NCBI GenBank assembly: GCA_013372965.1
Contig: JABXIR010000039.1
Location: forward strand, 1 to 6,694
Length of the DNA: 6,694 nt
Direction of reading: 5' to 3'
Origin: Gammaproteobacteria bacterium
Lineage (GTDB): Bacteria; Pseudomonadota; Gammaproteobacteria; Pseudomonadales; DSM-25080
The position numbers and the translations under genes were made by a program. The notes under the pieces were generated by a model. It worked only from the letters and a program-made list of their open reading frames with translations. It made no database searches and had not been told where the DNA came from. This document shows, in pieces, positions 1 through 6,394 of the stretch (positions within the stretch are counted from its first letter, which is position 1; every line of letters begins with the position of its first letter).

Positions 1-2035
1 CCTTAATGGTATCGTCACAGACAACGTCGAGCTGCCAGATACGACACAAACTCTCAAAAACATTCAGAGCGTAATCGACCTTGAAGCGCTGAATCAGTCA
101 ATGTGGTGGTCATTTATCGAGAAGGCGTCGAGCTACTATTTCTACCCTCTCGGTGAAGTGCTCCAGCAGGCGCTTCCGAAGGTCATTCGAGGATCACTGC
201 CTCTTAATGCGCTGCGACCAAAAGCATTCGCTAGAACACTTGCCGAAGCCAATGTACGGGGCATCAAACAAATTGAAGCACTCGAGCTGTTAGAAGACGG
301 ACCGAAAACTTCGGCACAGTTCCGAAGCCGCGGAATATCCAGCTCAGTCATCAACCGCCTAGTAGAGCTCGCGTTAATTGAAGAAACCGACATCGACGAT
401 TACTGGCCCGCCAACTTACTCGATGAAACACCGCCAGAACCGAACGACGAACAGCAACACGCGATTGAACTGATCACTCATGCCGACGAGTTTAAGGTGA
501 CGGCACTAAACGGAGTGACCGGCTCGGGTAAAACTGAAGTCTACCTCCGCGCGATCGAGGCGAGCCTAAGCAAGCAAAGGCAAGTGCTCATTCTAGTTCC
601 TGAGATTTCACTTACACCTCAAACACTTCAGCGCTTTCAGTCGCGATTTAACGTCGAAATGGCGGTCTTGCATTCGGCTCGAGCCGACAAAGAAAAGGCC
701 ATCGACTGGGTTGCCGCTCACGACGGAAGAGCAAAGATCGTCATAGGTACCCGCTCTGCAATTCTCTGCTCCATGCCTAACCTCGGCCTGATCATCGTCG
801 ACGAGGAGCACGACGGTTCATACAAACAACAAGATACGTTCCGATACTGCGCGCGCGACCTTGCCGTATTGCGGGGACAAATTCACAACTGTCCAGTCGT
901 ATTAGGGTCGGCCACACTGTCACTCGAGACGCTCCACAACATTGACACTGGGCGATACCAACGATGTGATTTAAACCATCGAGCCACTGGCGCGAAGTTA
1001 CCGACGGTCGAAGTCATCGATACACGCTCAAAGACGAAAGACACTGGCTTTACCCATGAAGCGTTAGAAGCCCTTGCCGAAACCGTTGCCAATAATCGTC
1101 AAGCAATGGTGTTTTTGAACCGTCGTGGTTATTCCCCCACGCTTATGTGTGACCAATGCGGCTGGATTGCCGACTGTCCTCTTTGCTATCGACATCTCAC
1201 GGTCCACCAGCGACACAGACTACTTCGCTGCCATCCCTGTGACCATCAACAAAACTTACTCTACAGTTGCCCCAGCTGTCACAGCCAGCAGATCACACGG
1301 ATCGGCGAAGGCACAGAACGCTGCGAGGATCGCTTAACCGAGTTGTTTCCGAACGTTCCCATTATTCGCGTTGATCGCGACACGGCGAACAGTTCTAATA
1401 AACTCAATCAGCAGCTTGAGAAGATCGAGTCATCGGACGCAGCCATTATCGTTGGAACACAAATGCTGGCCAAGGGTCATCATTTCGCTCGTCTCGATTG
1501 TGTCGTCGTGCTCGACCTTGATGCCGGCCTACATTCCGCAGACTTCCGAGGTGCGGAGCGAACGGGTCAGCTGCTGACTCAGGTCATAGGGAGGGCAGGA
1601 CGCGAGAGCGAAGGTAAGGTGTTATTGCAGACCGCCGTGCCCGACCACCCGCTGTTGCAACCGCTGCTAATCAATGACTACGAACGGTTCAGTCAGCTAC
1701 TTATAGAAGAGCGCTCGCGACTCAAGCTACCGCCATTTTCAGCCTCTTTGTTGATTCGCGTTAACCATCCATTCGAAAATGAGGTGAATACGCTGTTAAG
1801 GCAACTCCGACAGTATGTCGACCGCCAAAACATCCATGGTATTCAAGTCTTCGGCCCTATGCCGGCACCGCATGAGTTTCGTGGCGGGCGCTGTCACGGC
1901 CAACTATTCATCACGCATCCCGATCGGAAGACCCTGCGGTTTATTGCCGCCAACCTTGATCAAGCGTTACGAAGTGTGCGTCAGAAGTCCGGATTGAGAG
2001 CATCAATCGACATCGATCCTCGAGATATGAACTAA
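1..2035 (+). CDS. priA: Primosomal protein N' (PriA replication-restart helicase), 5' end outside window
   Basis: Superfamily 2 3'-5' DNA helicase that recognises stalled or collapsed forks and reloads the replisome through PriB/DnaT/DnaC in the cytoplasm. The frame is open from base 2, well before the first ATG at 101. The residues ahead of that ATG, and those after it (YYFYPLGEVLQQALP), align with the PriA N-terminal DNA-binding region, so ATG 101 is internal and the gene is cut by the window edge. The window holds 677 residues; E. coli PriA has 732, so about 50-55 are missing. Counting from base 2: Walker A GVTGSGKTE at 171-179, Walker B DEEHD at 267-271, GTQMLAKGHHF at 485-495 and QLLTQVIGRAGR at 523-534. 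Eight zinc-binding cysteines (383, 386, 392, 395, 410, 413, 423, 426) keep the spacing I remember for the E. coli set. The C-terminal domain (FGPMPAP, RGGR, then DIDP) is complete. No lesion is visible. Confidence 0.97.
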   Translation, partial: LNGIVTDNVELPDTTQTLKNIQSVIDLEALNQSMWWSFIEKASSYYFYPLGEVLQQALPKVIRGSLPLNALRPKAFARTLAEANVRGIKQIEALELLEDGPKTSAQFRSRGISSSVINRLVELALIEETDIDDYWPANLLDETPPEPNDEQQHAIELITHADEFKVTALNGVTGSGKTEVYLRAIEASLSKQRQVLILVPEISLTPQTLQRFQSRFNVEMAVLHSARADKEKAIDWVAAHDGRAKIVIGTRSAILCSMPNLGLIIVDEEHDGSYKQQDTFRYCARDLAVLRGQIHNCPVVLGSATLSLETLHNIDTGRYQRCDLNHRATGAKLPTVEVIDTRSKTKDTGFTHEALEALAETVANNRQAMVFLNRRGYSPTLMCDQCGWIADCPLCYRHLTVHQRHRLLRCHPCDHQQNLLYSCPSCHSQQITRIGEGTERCEDRLTELFPNVPIIRVDRDTANSSNKLNQQLEKIESSDAAIIVGTQMLAKGHHFARLDCVVVLDLDAGLHSADFRGAERTGQLLTQVIGRAGRESEGKVLLQTAVPDHPLLQPLLINDYERFSQLLIEERSRLKLPPFSASLLIRVNHPFENEVNTLLRQLRQYVDRQNIHGIQVFGPMPAPHEFRGGRCHGQLFITHPDRKTLRFIAANLDQALRSVRQKSGLRASIDIDPRDMN

Positions 2036-2058
2036 ATCAGTGAACAAAACCTGATTTA
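2033..2058 (+). terminator. Weak hairpin overlapping the priA stop codon
   Basis: TAAATCAG (2033-2040) and CTGATTTA (2051-2058) form a perfect 8-bp stem around a 10-nt loop, starting at the priA stop codon. The stem is AT-rich and is followed by only a short TT run, so it is a poor intrinsic terminator. It could be a weak terminator or an mRNA 3'-end structure, and it may be chance. Confidence 0.25.
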
Positions 2059-2072
2059 TTTCGCGTGGAAAC

Positions 2073-2101
2073 TTGAGGCTTGTTCGAATAACAACGATAA
2101 T
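2073..2101 (+). promoter_or_regulatory. Predicted sigma70-type promoter for argS
   Basis: TTGAGG (2073-2078, 4 of 6 matches to TTGACA) and GATAAT (2096-2101, 5 of 6 matches to TATAAT) are separated by exactly 17 bp. Transcription would start near 2108 and give a leader of about 27 nt before the argS ATG. It is the best promoter-like match I found in the window, and its position in the priA-argS gap suggests that argS has its own transcription start. Confidence 0.6.
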
Positions 2102-2134
2102 TGCGCCTTTACAGTCCTACAACGAAGCTAGAGC

Positions 2135-3820
2135 ATGAAACAACTGATCACCGACCTACTAAACCAAGCCATTGACTCTTTAAAAAGCAGCGAGATGATT
2201 CCCGCTGACACCACGGTTCGATTTAACGTCGACCACACCAAAGATAAGGCTCACGGTGATTTCGCATCCAACGTAGCGATGACCTTAGCCAAGCCCGCAA
2301 AGAGCAACCCTCGCGCGGTCGCCCAGATGATCATCGATCACCTGCCCGAATCCACGAGCGTCGACAAAGTCGAGATCGCAGGCCCTGGCTTCCTCAACTT
2401 CTTTTTAAGCGCAGACTCGGCTCAATCGATCATCAAAGAGGTGTTATCCGCGGGAGACTGCTTTGGTTTAAATAACGACGCCAACGGCGAGAAAGTCCAA
2501 GTCGAATTTGTGTCGGCGAACCCAACCGGTCCACTACACGTTGGCCATGGTCGCGGTGCCGCCATTGGCGACTGCTTATGTCGACTGTTAAAAGCCTCTG
2601 GCCACGAGGTTACTGCAGAGTTTTACTACAATGACGCGGGTCAACAAATCACCAACTTGGCGCTCAGTGTACAAGCTCGTGCGAAAGGCCTGGGCCCTGA
2701 AGACGATTCCTGGCCAGCCGATGGCTATCAAGGTCAATACATCATTGACGTTGCAGAAGCTTACCTCAACGGTGAGGCGGTTGACGCGGCCGACAAACAT
2801 GTCACAGGCGCTAAAGATCCTGACAATCTCGATGCCATACAGGAATTTGCCGTGGCGTACTTACGCCGAGAGCAAGATCATGACCTCAAAGCGTTTGGCG
2901 TAAACTTCGACAACTACTACCTCGAAAGCTCACTGTACGAAACGGGTAAAGTTGAGGAAACAGTCGAAACACTGATCAACAGCGGCTATACCTATGAAGA
3001 TGGCGGTGCGCTATGGCTTCGCACGACCGACTTCGGCGACGACAAAGATCGTGTGATGCGTAAAAAAGAAGGCGGCTACACCTACTTCGTGCCGGACGTT
3101 GCATACCACCTAGACAAGTGGCAACGTGGTTTTAAGCGCGTCGTCAACGAACAAGGCGCAGACCACCACTCGACCATCACGCGTGTTCGTGCTGGCCTTC
3201 AAGCACTCGACAAAGGCATCCCTAAAGGATGGCCTGAGTACGTGCTCCACCAAATGGTCACCGTCATGCGCGGTGGCGAAGAAGTCAAGCTCTCTAAGCG
3301 GGCGGGTAGCTACGTCACGGTCAGCGACTTGGTTGAGGAAGTCGGCCGCGATGCGACACGCTATTTCCTAGCAGCTCGCTCGGCGACTAGCCAGCTCACC
3401 TTCGACATCGACCTTGCAAAGGCGCAATCAAACGACAATCCGGTTTACTACATTCAGTACGCTCACGCACGATGCTGCGCCGTTTTCCGTAAAGCTCAAG
3501 AGCAAGGCTACGAGTGGAATCAAGACGCAGCGCTTAGTAAGCTCGACCCACTCACTGAAGTGGCTGAAAACGAGCTAATGAAGCGCTTGTCCCAGTACCC
3601 AGAAGTCGTTCGCAACGCAGCGAAACGCCTAGAGCCGCACATGATCGCAAATTACCTCCGTGAGCTTGCAGCTGAGTACCACACCTATTACAACGCTCAC
3701 AAAACGTTGGTCGAAGATGCCGATGTGCGTAACGCTCGTTTGGCACTGAGCTCCGCCGTTCGACAGGTTGTTAAAAACGGTCTTGACCTGTTGGGCGTTT
3801 CAGCACCCGAGCAAATGTAA
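2135..3820 (+). CDS. argS: Arginyl-tRNA synthetase
   Basis: Cytoplasmic class I aminoacyl-tRNA synthetase that joins arginine to tRNA-Arg using ATP. It has 561 residues, close to the usual 560-590. The N-terminal tRNA D-loop-recognition (Add1) domain spans roughly residues 1-85 and contains the typical stretch DFASNVAM. The catalytic Rossmann domain carries VSANPTGPLHVGHGRGAAIG with the HIGH-type motif HVGH at 135-138. The KMSK-type motif is KLSK at 385-388 followed by RAGSYVT. The C-terminal DALR anticodon-binding domain starts around the conserved NPVYYIQYAHAR, and the protein ends in the family-typical LGVSAPEQM. The ATG at 2135 has only a weak purine-rich ribosome binding site (GAAGCTAGAG just upstream), but the N-terminus fits the family, so I keep it. 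It lies 99 bp after priA with a promoter in between. No frameshift or missing motif was seen. Confidence 0.98.
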   Translation: MKQLITDLLNQAIDSLKSSEMIPADTTVRFNVDHTKDKAHGDFASNVAMTLAKPAKSNPRAVAQMIIDHLPESTSVDKVEIAGPGFLNFFLSADSAQSIIKEVLSAGDCFGLNNDANGEKVQVEFVSANPTGPLHVGHGRGAAIGDCLCRLLKASGHEVTAEFYYNDAGQQITNLALSVQARAKGLGPEDDSWPADGYQGQYIIDVAEAYLNGEAVDAADKHVTGAKDPDNLDAIQEFAVAYLRREQDHDLKAFGVNFDNYYLESSLYETGKVEETVETLINSGYTYEDGGALWLRTTDFGDDKDRVMRKKEGGYTYFVPDVAYHLDKWQRGFKRVVNEQGADHHSTITRVRAGLQALDKGIPKGWPEYVLHQMVTVMRGGEEVKLSKRAGSYVTVSDLVEEVGRDATRYFLAARSATSQLTFDIDLAKAQSNDNPVYYIQYAHARCCAVFRKAQEQGYEWNQDAALSKLDPLTEVAENELMKRLSQYPEVVRNAAKRLEPHMIANYLRELAAEYHTYYNAHKTLVEDADVRNARLALSSAVRQVVKNGLDLLGVSAPEQM

Positions 3821-3832
3821 AACTTCATCACG

Positions 3833-3863
3833 CGGGACGATTCGTTGCTTAACAATCGTCCCG
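3833..3863 (+). promoter_or_regulatory. Strong intergenic hairpin between argS and the SPOR gene
   Basis: CGGGACGATT (3833-3842) and AATCGTCCCG (3854-3863) form a perfect 10-bp stem. The loop can extend it by GTT/AAC around GCTT with one bulged C. It begins 12 bp after the argS stop and ends 47 bp before the SPOR gene's ATG. There is no T tract on either side, so it is not a standard intrinsic terminator. A transcript-stabilising or attenuating element between two genes of one transcript is an inference. Confidence 0.55.
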
Positions 3864-3910
3864 AATACCGATATGCTAAACCTTCAATCTCGCAGTACTG
3901 GAATGTGGCA

Positions 3911-4492
3911 ATGGCTGGCGCAAAAAAGAAGAATTCACGCCGCGGCGCGCAACGCAAAAAATCGAACAGCTCTATACCCAAAGCGCGTATTGTTGGCGGG
4001 CTGATCGCCTGCGTGGGTTTACTCGCGGGTGTCGTTTGGCTGAGTAAGCTGCCATCGCCAGTGCAAGGCGAATCCGACACATCAACCACACCCGAAACCG
4101 TGGAAGTTGAACAATCGACCCCTGATGAAGTCAACGAACCAACGGTGGTTGAAATCGAGTACGATTTTTACGATTCACTGCCCACTGACGAAGTTGTCGT
4201 CGACGTAGAGGTAGCCCGTCAAAACGCTGGACCTCAAGATTTCGAATACCATCTCCAAGCGGCGTCTTTTCGCAGTGAAACCGATGCCGAGCGTGCACGA
4301 GCAGAACTTCTGCTTAAAGGCCTGTCGGTTAGCATCCGAACGGTTCAAGACAGCCAGGGTCGTGATTGGCACCGTATAATGGTGGGCCCCTACTCTCGCT
4401 ACGGCACCATGGATGAAGCGCGCCGAACACTTATTGAAAATGGCATGACGCCTCTGGTATTTAAACGCGAAGTTGAGGACGTGAGTGAATAA
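3911..4492 (+). CDS. SPOR-domain inner-membrane protein (FtsN-like)
   Basis: Predicted bitopic inner-membrane protein of 194 residues whose periplasmic SPOR domain should bind denuded peptidoglycan glycans at the division septum. Residues 1-26 are a very basic cytoplasmic tail (AKKK, RKK). Residues 27-47 are a single membrane helix (IVGGLIACVGLLAGVVWLS). An acidic, Thr/Pro/Glu-rich linker runs to about 110 and includes YDFYDSLPTDEVVV, a variant of the FDFYxxLPxxEV motif I recognise in SPOR proteins of this locus. The SPOR domain covers about 111-188 (YHLQAASF at its start, WHRIMVGPYS near its middle). The frame is open back to a TTG at 3845, but that codon lies inside the upstream hairpin. 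ATG 3911 has GGAA seven bases upstream and gives the typical basic start MAGAKKK. It sits 90 bp after argS, as in Pseudomonas. The symbol ftsN is withheld because family members at this locus may be paralogues of true FtsN. Confidence 0.9.
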   Translation: MAGAKKKNSRRGAQRKKSNSSIPKARIVGGLIACVGLLAGVVWLSKLPSPVQGESDTSTTPETVEVEQSTPDEVNEPTVVEIEYDFYDSLPTDEVVVDVEVARQNAGPQDFEYHLQAASFRSETDAERARAELLLKGLSVSIRTVQDSQGRDWHRIMVGPYSRYGTMDEARRTLIENGMTPLVFKREVEDVSE

Positions 4493-4527
4493 GGTTTGGA
4501 TAACACGACAATGTCAATCCGAACTGT

Positions 4528-4558
4528 ATCGCGGCAACGACCAACGCGCGATTTTATT
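4528..4558 (+). terminator. Likely intrinsic terminator for the SPOR gene
   Basis: ATCGCG (4528-4533) and CGCGAT (4547-4552) form a 6-bp GC-rich stem with a 13-nt loop, followed by TTTTATT. It lies 35 bp after the SPOR gene stop. Its T run overlaps the end of the convergent minus-strand gene at 4554. On the minus strand the hairpin is not followed by T residues, so it should act only for the plus strand. The loop is long, which lowers confidence. Confidence 0.5.
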
Positions 4559-5054
4559 CAAGTTCTAGCCCTGCGTCTGCAAACGCCTTGCGAATCGTTT
4601 CAGCCTCGTCTTCGAACCCATGGTTCTCAAGGTACTCGACAAACACAGGCCACGGCGGAATATTACTGCAATAGGTTTCATCGCCATCATTCGTTCGCGA
4701 TAAGCCACCACCCCTCAGACGTGAGAGCCCGCCGCCTTGCAACTTAGACAAGCCGCCTCCTCTTAGAGTCGATAAGCCGCCACCTTCCAATCGTGAGAGA
4801 CCGCCGCCTCTCAGGGCCGACAAGCCACCACCGGAAAGTGTTGATAAACCGCCTCCACGCAAGGTCGACATACCACCACCTTGCAAGGTTGACGCGCCAC
4901 CGCCGCGTAACGTAGACATTCCACCGCCTTCCAATGTGGACAAACCTCCACCTCGGAGATTGCTCTGATTACGTGGCCAAGTACCGTCAGGGCATGCCAT
5001 TGCGGGGGCAGCAATAAGCAGCAAACAAATAAGAGTACAACCCAGTCGTTTCAT
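4554..5054 (-). CDS. Secreted octapeptide-repeat protein (GGGLSxL repeats)
   Basis: Small exported protein of 166 residues; function unknown. Residues 1-20 form a Sec signal peptide (MKRLGCTLICLLLIAAPAMA) with an AMA cleavage site. The next residue is Cys, but the preceding bases do not make a proper lipobox, so a lipoprotein is unlikely. After a short CPDGTWPRN segment, residues 33-120 are eleven unbroken copies of L-x-G-G-G-[LMA]-S-x. The tail 121-166 is a different, non-repetitive and acidic module (NIPPWPVFVEYLENHGF, then a predicted amphipathic helix rich in Ala and Glu). The mature protein has just two cysteines, 21 and 129, flanking the repeats. The repeats lack the Asp of RTX calcium-binding nonapeptides. 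The ATG has an excellent ribosome binding site, GGAGGT with 8-nt spacing (plus-strand 5063-5068), which suggests high expression. Glycine-rich GGGLS-type secreted proteins with a similar tail seem familiar to me from other Proteobacteria, but I cannot name a family. Confidence 0.88.
   Translation of the reverse strand: MKRLGCTLICLLLIAAPAMACPDGTWPRNQSNLRGGGLSTLEGGGMSTLRGGGASTLQGGGMSTLRGGGLSTLSGGGLSALRGGGLSRLEGGGLSTLRGGGLSKLQGGGLSRLRGGGLSRTNDGDETYCSNIPPWPVFVEYLENHGFEDEAETIRKAFADAGLELE
4695..4958 (-). repeat. Eleven tandem 24-bp coding repeats (16-residue super-period)
   Basis: Eleven in-frame units of 24 bp with no insertions or gaps encode L-x-G-G-G-[LMA]-S-x. Position 2 reads R,E,R,Q,R,S,R,E,R,Q,R from unit 1 to 11, so the underlying period is 48 bp. 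Position 6 is Leu except Met in units 2 and 4 and Ala in unit 3. Position 8 is Thr in units 1-5 and 8, Ala in unit 6, and Arg or Lys in units 7 and 9-11. Codon choice varies between units, so this is an old array and not a recent slippage product. Confidence 0.95.
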
Positions 5055-5093
5055 GCGCGAACACCTCCGAAAAAGTTACAGAGAACACCTGAT

Positions 5094-5099
5094 TTTATA
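5094..5099 (-). promoter_or_regulatory. Possible -10 element for the octapeptide-repeat gene
   Basis: On the minus strand TATAAA (5 of 6 to TATAAT) lies about 40 bp upstream of the ATG at 5054, which fits a short leader containing the GGAGGT site. No good -35 hexamer stands 16-18 bp further upstream, so the promoter is only a candidate, or it may need an activator. Confidence 0.3.
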
Positions 5100-5164
5100 T
5101 CGTGACGCTACACCAAAGCTCGATAAGCGTACTGCCAATCTAGTGCGGTTGTGGGTGATCTAAA

Positions 5165-5216
5165 GTCGCGATCTTGCGGTTAATCACTGGAGGCATCCAT
5201 AGGATGTGCCCGCGAC
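5165..5216 (-). terminator. Hairpin structure after the three-helix membrane protein gene
   Basis: GTCGCG (5165-5170) and CGCGAC (5211-5216) can pair and enclose a smaller hairpin (GGCATCC at 5192-5198 with GGATGTGCC at 5202-5210, two bases bulged). Read on the minus strand it begins 2 bp after the stop codon at 5218 and is followed by TTTAG. The large loop and short T run make it a weak terminator candidate. It would partly separate the membrane protein gene from the octapeptide gene. Confidence 0.35.
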
Positions 5217-5217
5217 G

Positions 5218-5508
5218 TTAGTTGCCTAATGAAAAGAACAACCCCACTGCAAGCTCAACCCAGACGTAAACGGCAGTTATTAGAATAATAATAGATAACC
5301 AGCGAAACGCACCTAACGATAGGTTTCTTGCGATAAGAATTAACAGACTACCTACGATCAATAACAACGCGCCCATCACGAGAAAGTCGAAGCCTGACCA
5401 CATGACTTGTGTTGTGATTTGCATTGCCACAAAGGGGACTAACAAGAACAACAACGTAAAAACGACCAACCACATGAACGCATTTTTTCTCTGCAATAAT
5501 TCTTTCAC
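5218..5508 (-). CDS. Small three-helix membrane protein, function unknown
   Basis: Hydrophobic protein of 96 residues. A short basic start (MKELLQRKN) is followed by predicted membrane helices at about 12-31, 40-60 and 70-92, with a loop ITTQVMWSGFD between the first two. The basic N-terminus suggests it faces the cytoplasm. The start is GTG at 5508: AGGA stands 8 nt upstream (plus-strand 5517-5520), whereas the next start, ATG at Met12, would remove the basic leader and has no such site. The pattern MQITTQVMWSGFDFLVMG followed by a long hydrophobic run reminds me of small hypothetical membrane proteins annotated in many bacteria, but I cannot give a family name. It lies 73 bp downstream of the DUF6090-like gene, where I found no clear promoter or terminator, so co-transcription is plausible. 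Confidence 0.82.
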   Translation of the reverse strand: MKELLQRKNAFMWLVVFTLLFLLVPFVAMQITTQVMWSGFDFLVMGALLLIVGSLLILIARNLSLGAFRWLSIIILITAVYVWVELAVGLFFSLGN

Positions 5509-5581
5509 AGTTTAATTCCTTATCAGTCAATGACGATTGCCAGCGCAATACCGTGTGATCTGCCGCAGTAATCGTTAAAAC

Positions 5582-6394
5582 TTACCGCGGATACTCAGCC
5601 TCTAAAAGTTCAATGAGTCGCTCCGCTCGTGCGATGTGTTCGGGCAACTCACGCTCTACTCGAACTTCGATCTGTCCGCCTAGTGATGAAAACGTATTAA
5701 CGAGCTGGCCTAGCTTAGCCTGGTCGTTTATCAACAACGTGGGCTCGCTTGCTGAGCTGTCCCTCACAAGTCCCTCTGGAGGATAACCGTAGGGGGCACC
5801 CCAACGAGGTAAGACGATATCCTGAAGGTTCGTATCGACGATTTCATTCGCCAGCAGTTCGGCGCTATGGCTCTTCTGAACATCCAATAAATAATCGTTA
5901 TCTAAATGTCTCGAGACCGTATGATATTCAGAGATTAGCCGGACCAACTCTTCGTTTCGTATTTTACGCATCGCTCCAGAATTGAGTATCTGATTCAAGG
6001 CAGAAAGGTTCCAAGAATACGGTCTGTAGTTAACAAAAGTCGTGTGATAGACGAGCCTTACGTTATCGACGTCATCGACGTCACGCCGCCACATGTAGTG
6101 TTCTAGGTCGTTGGCACTGTCGACTACCGTTTGAGCTGTTCGCAGAACCACATCAAGCATTTCAAGATCGGCTTCGAGGTCGCTGATTAAAGCGTGTGCG
6201 TACTGAGTGATTTGATTTTGATCTTTACGCTCTTCGTTCCAATTGTTGATTTGTAGGGCAATTAAAATACCAATCACAACGAGAAAAATTTCGCCAAGCG
6301 CATAGCGCGAGAATTGCATGTACCTTGCTTCGGACAATGCAACTTGCCGCGCCTTTCGGAAAGCTCTAAACACGTTTACCAACCCCATTTTCAT
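5582..6394 (-). CDS. DUF6090-like single-pass membrane protein
   Basis: Protein of 270 residues. Its diagnostic block is GEIFLVVIGILIALQINNW at residues 34-52, followed by NEERK. This is the N-terminal membrane segment with the QINNWNE signature that I associate with the DUF6090 family. A basic amphipathic N-terminus (FRAFRKARQ) precedes the helix (about 36-49). The remaining ~215 residues are predicted mostly helical and soluble, rich in Leu, Glu, Asp and Arg, with the block YSWNLSALNQILNSGAMRKI in the middle, which resembles the LxxxGxLxxI region of family members. No catalytic motif is visible and no function is known to me. The start could be ATG 6394 or ATG 6388; neither has a clear ribosome binding site, and the bases before 6394 belong to an inverted repeat. 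ATG 6394 is kept as the longest choice. The gene heads the minus-strand group. Confidence 0.85.
   Translation of the reverse strand: MKMGLVNVFRAFRKARQVALSEARYMQFSRYALGEIFLVVIGILIALQINNWNEERKDQNQITQYAHALISDLEADLEMLDVVLRTAQTVVDSANDLEHYMWRRDVDDVDNVRLVYHTTFVNYRPYSWNLSALNQILNSGAMRKIRNEELVRLISEYHTVSRHLDNDYLLDVQKSHSAELLANEIVDTNLQDIVLPRWGAPYGYPPEGLVRDSSASEPTLLINDQAKLGQLVNTFSSLGGQIEVRVERELPEHIARAERLIELLEAEYPR

Noticed and set aside
101..2035. priA starting at ATG 101
   Set aside because: The frame is open from base 2 and the residues before this ATG match the PriA N-terminal region, so the true start is outside the window.
3845..3910. SPOR gene starting at TTG 3845
   Set aside because: The TTG lies in the loop of the 3833-3863 hairpin without a ribosome binding site; ATG 3911 has GGAA at good spacing and gives the usual basic N-terminus.
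3697..4134. 145-codon open frame on the minus strand across the argS end and SPOR start
   Set aside because: It is antisense to two well-supported genes, has low-complexity Ser/Thr composition and no recognisable domain.
4496..4747. 83-codon plus-strand frame opposite the repeat gene
   Set aside because: It overlaps the terminator and the strongly supported minus-strand repeat protein, and its composition reflects the opposite strand's coding.
4695..4958. RTX-type calcium-binding repeat or a CRISPR-like array
   Set aside because: The period is 8 residues without the Asp of GGxGxDxLx, and the units are contiguous 24-bp coding repeats with no spacers.
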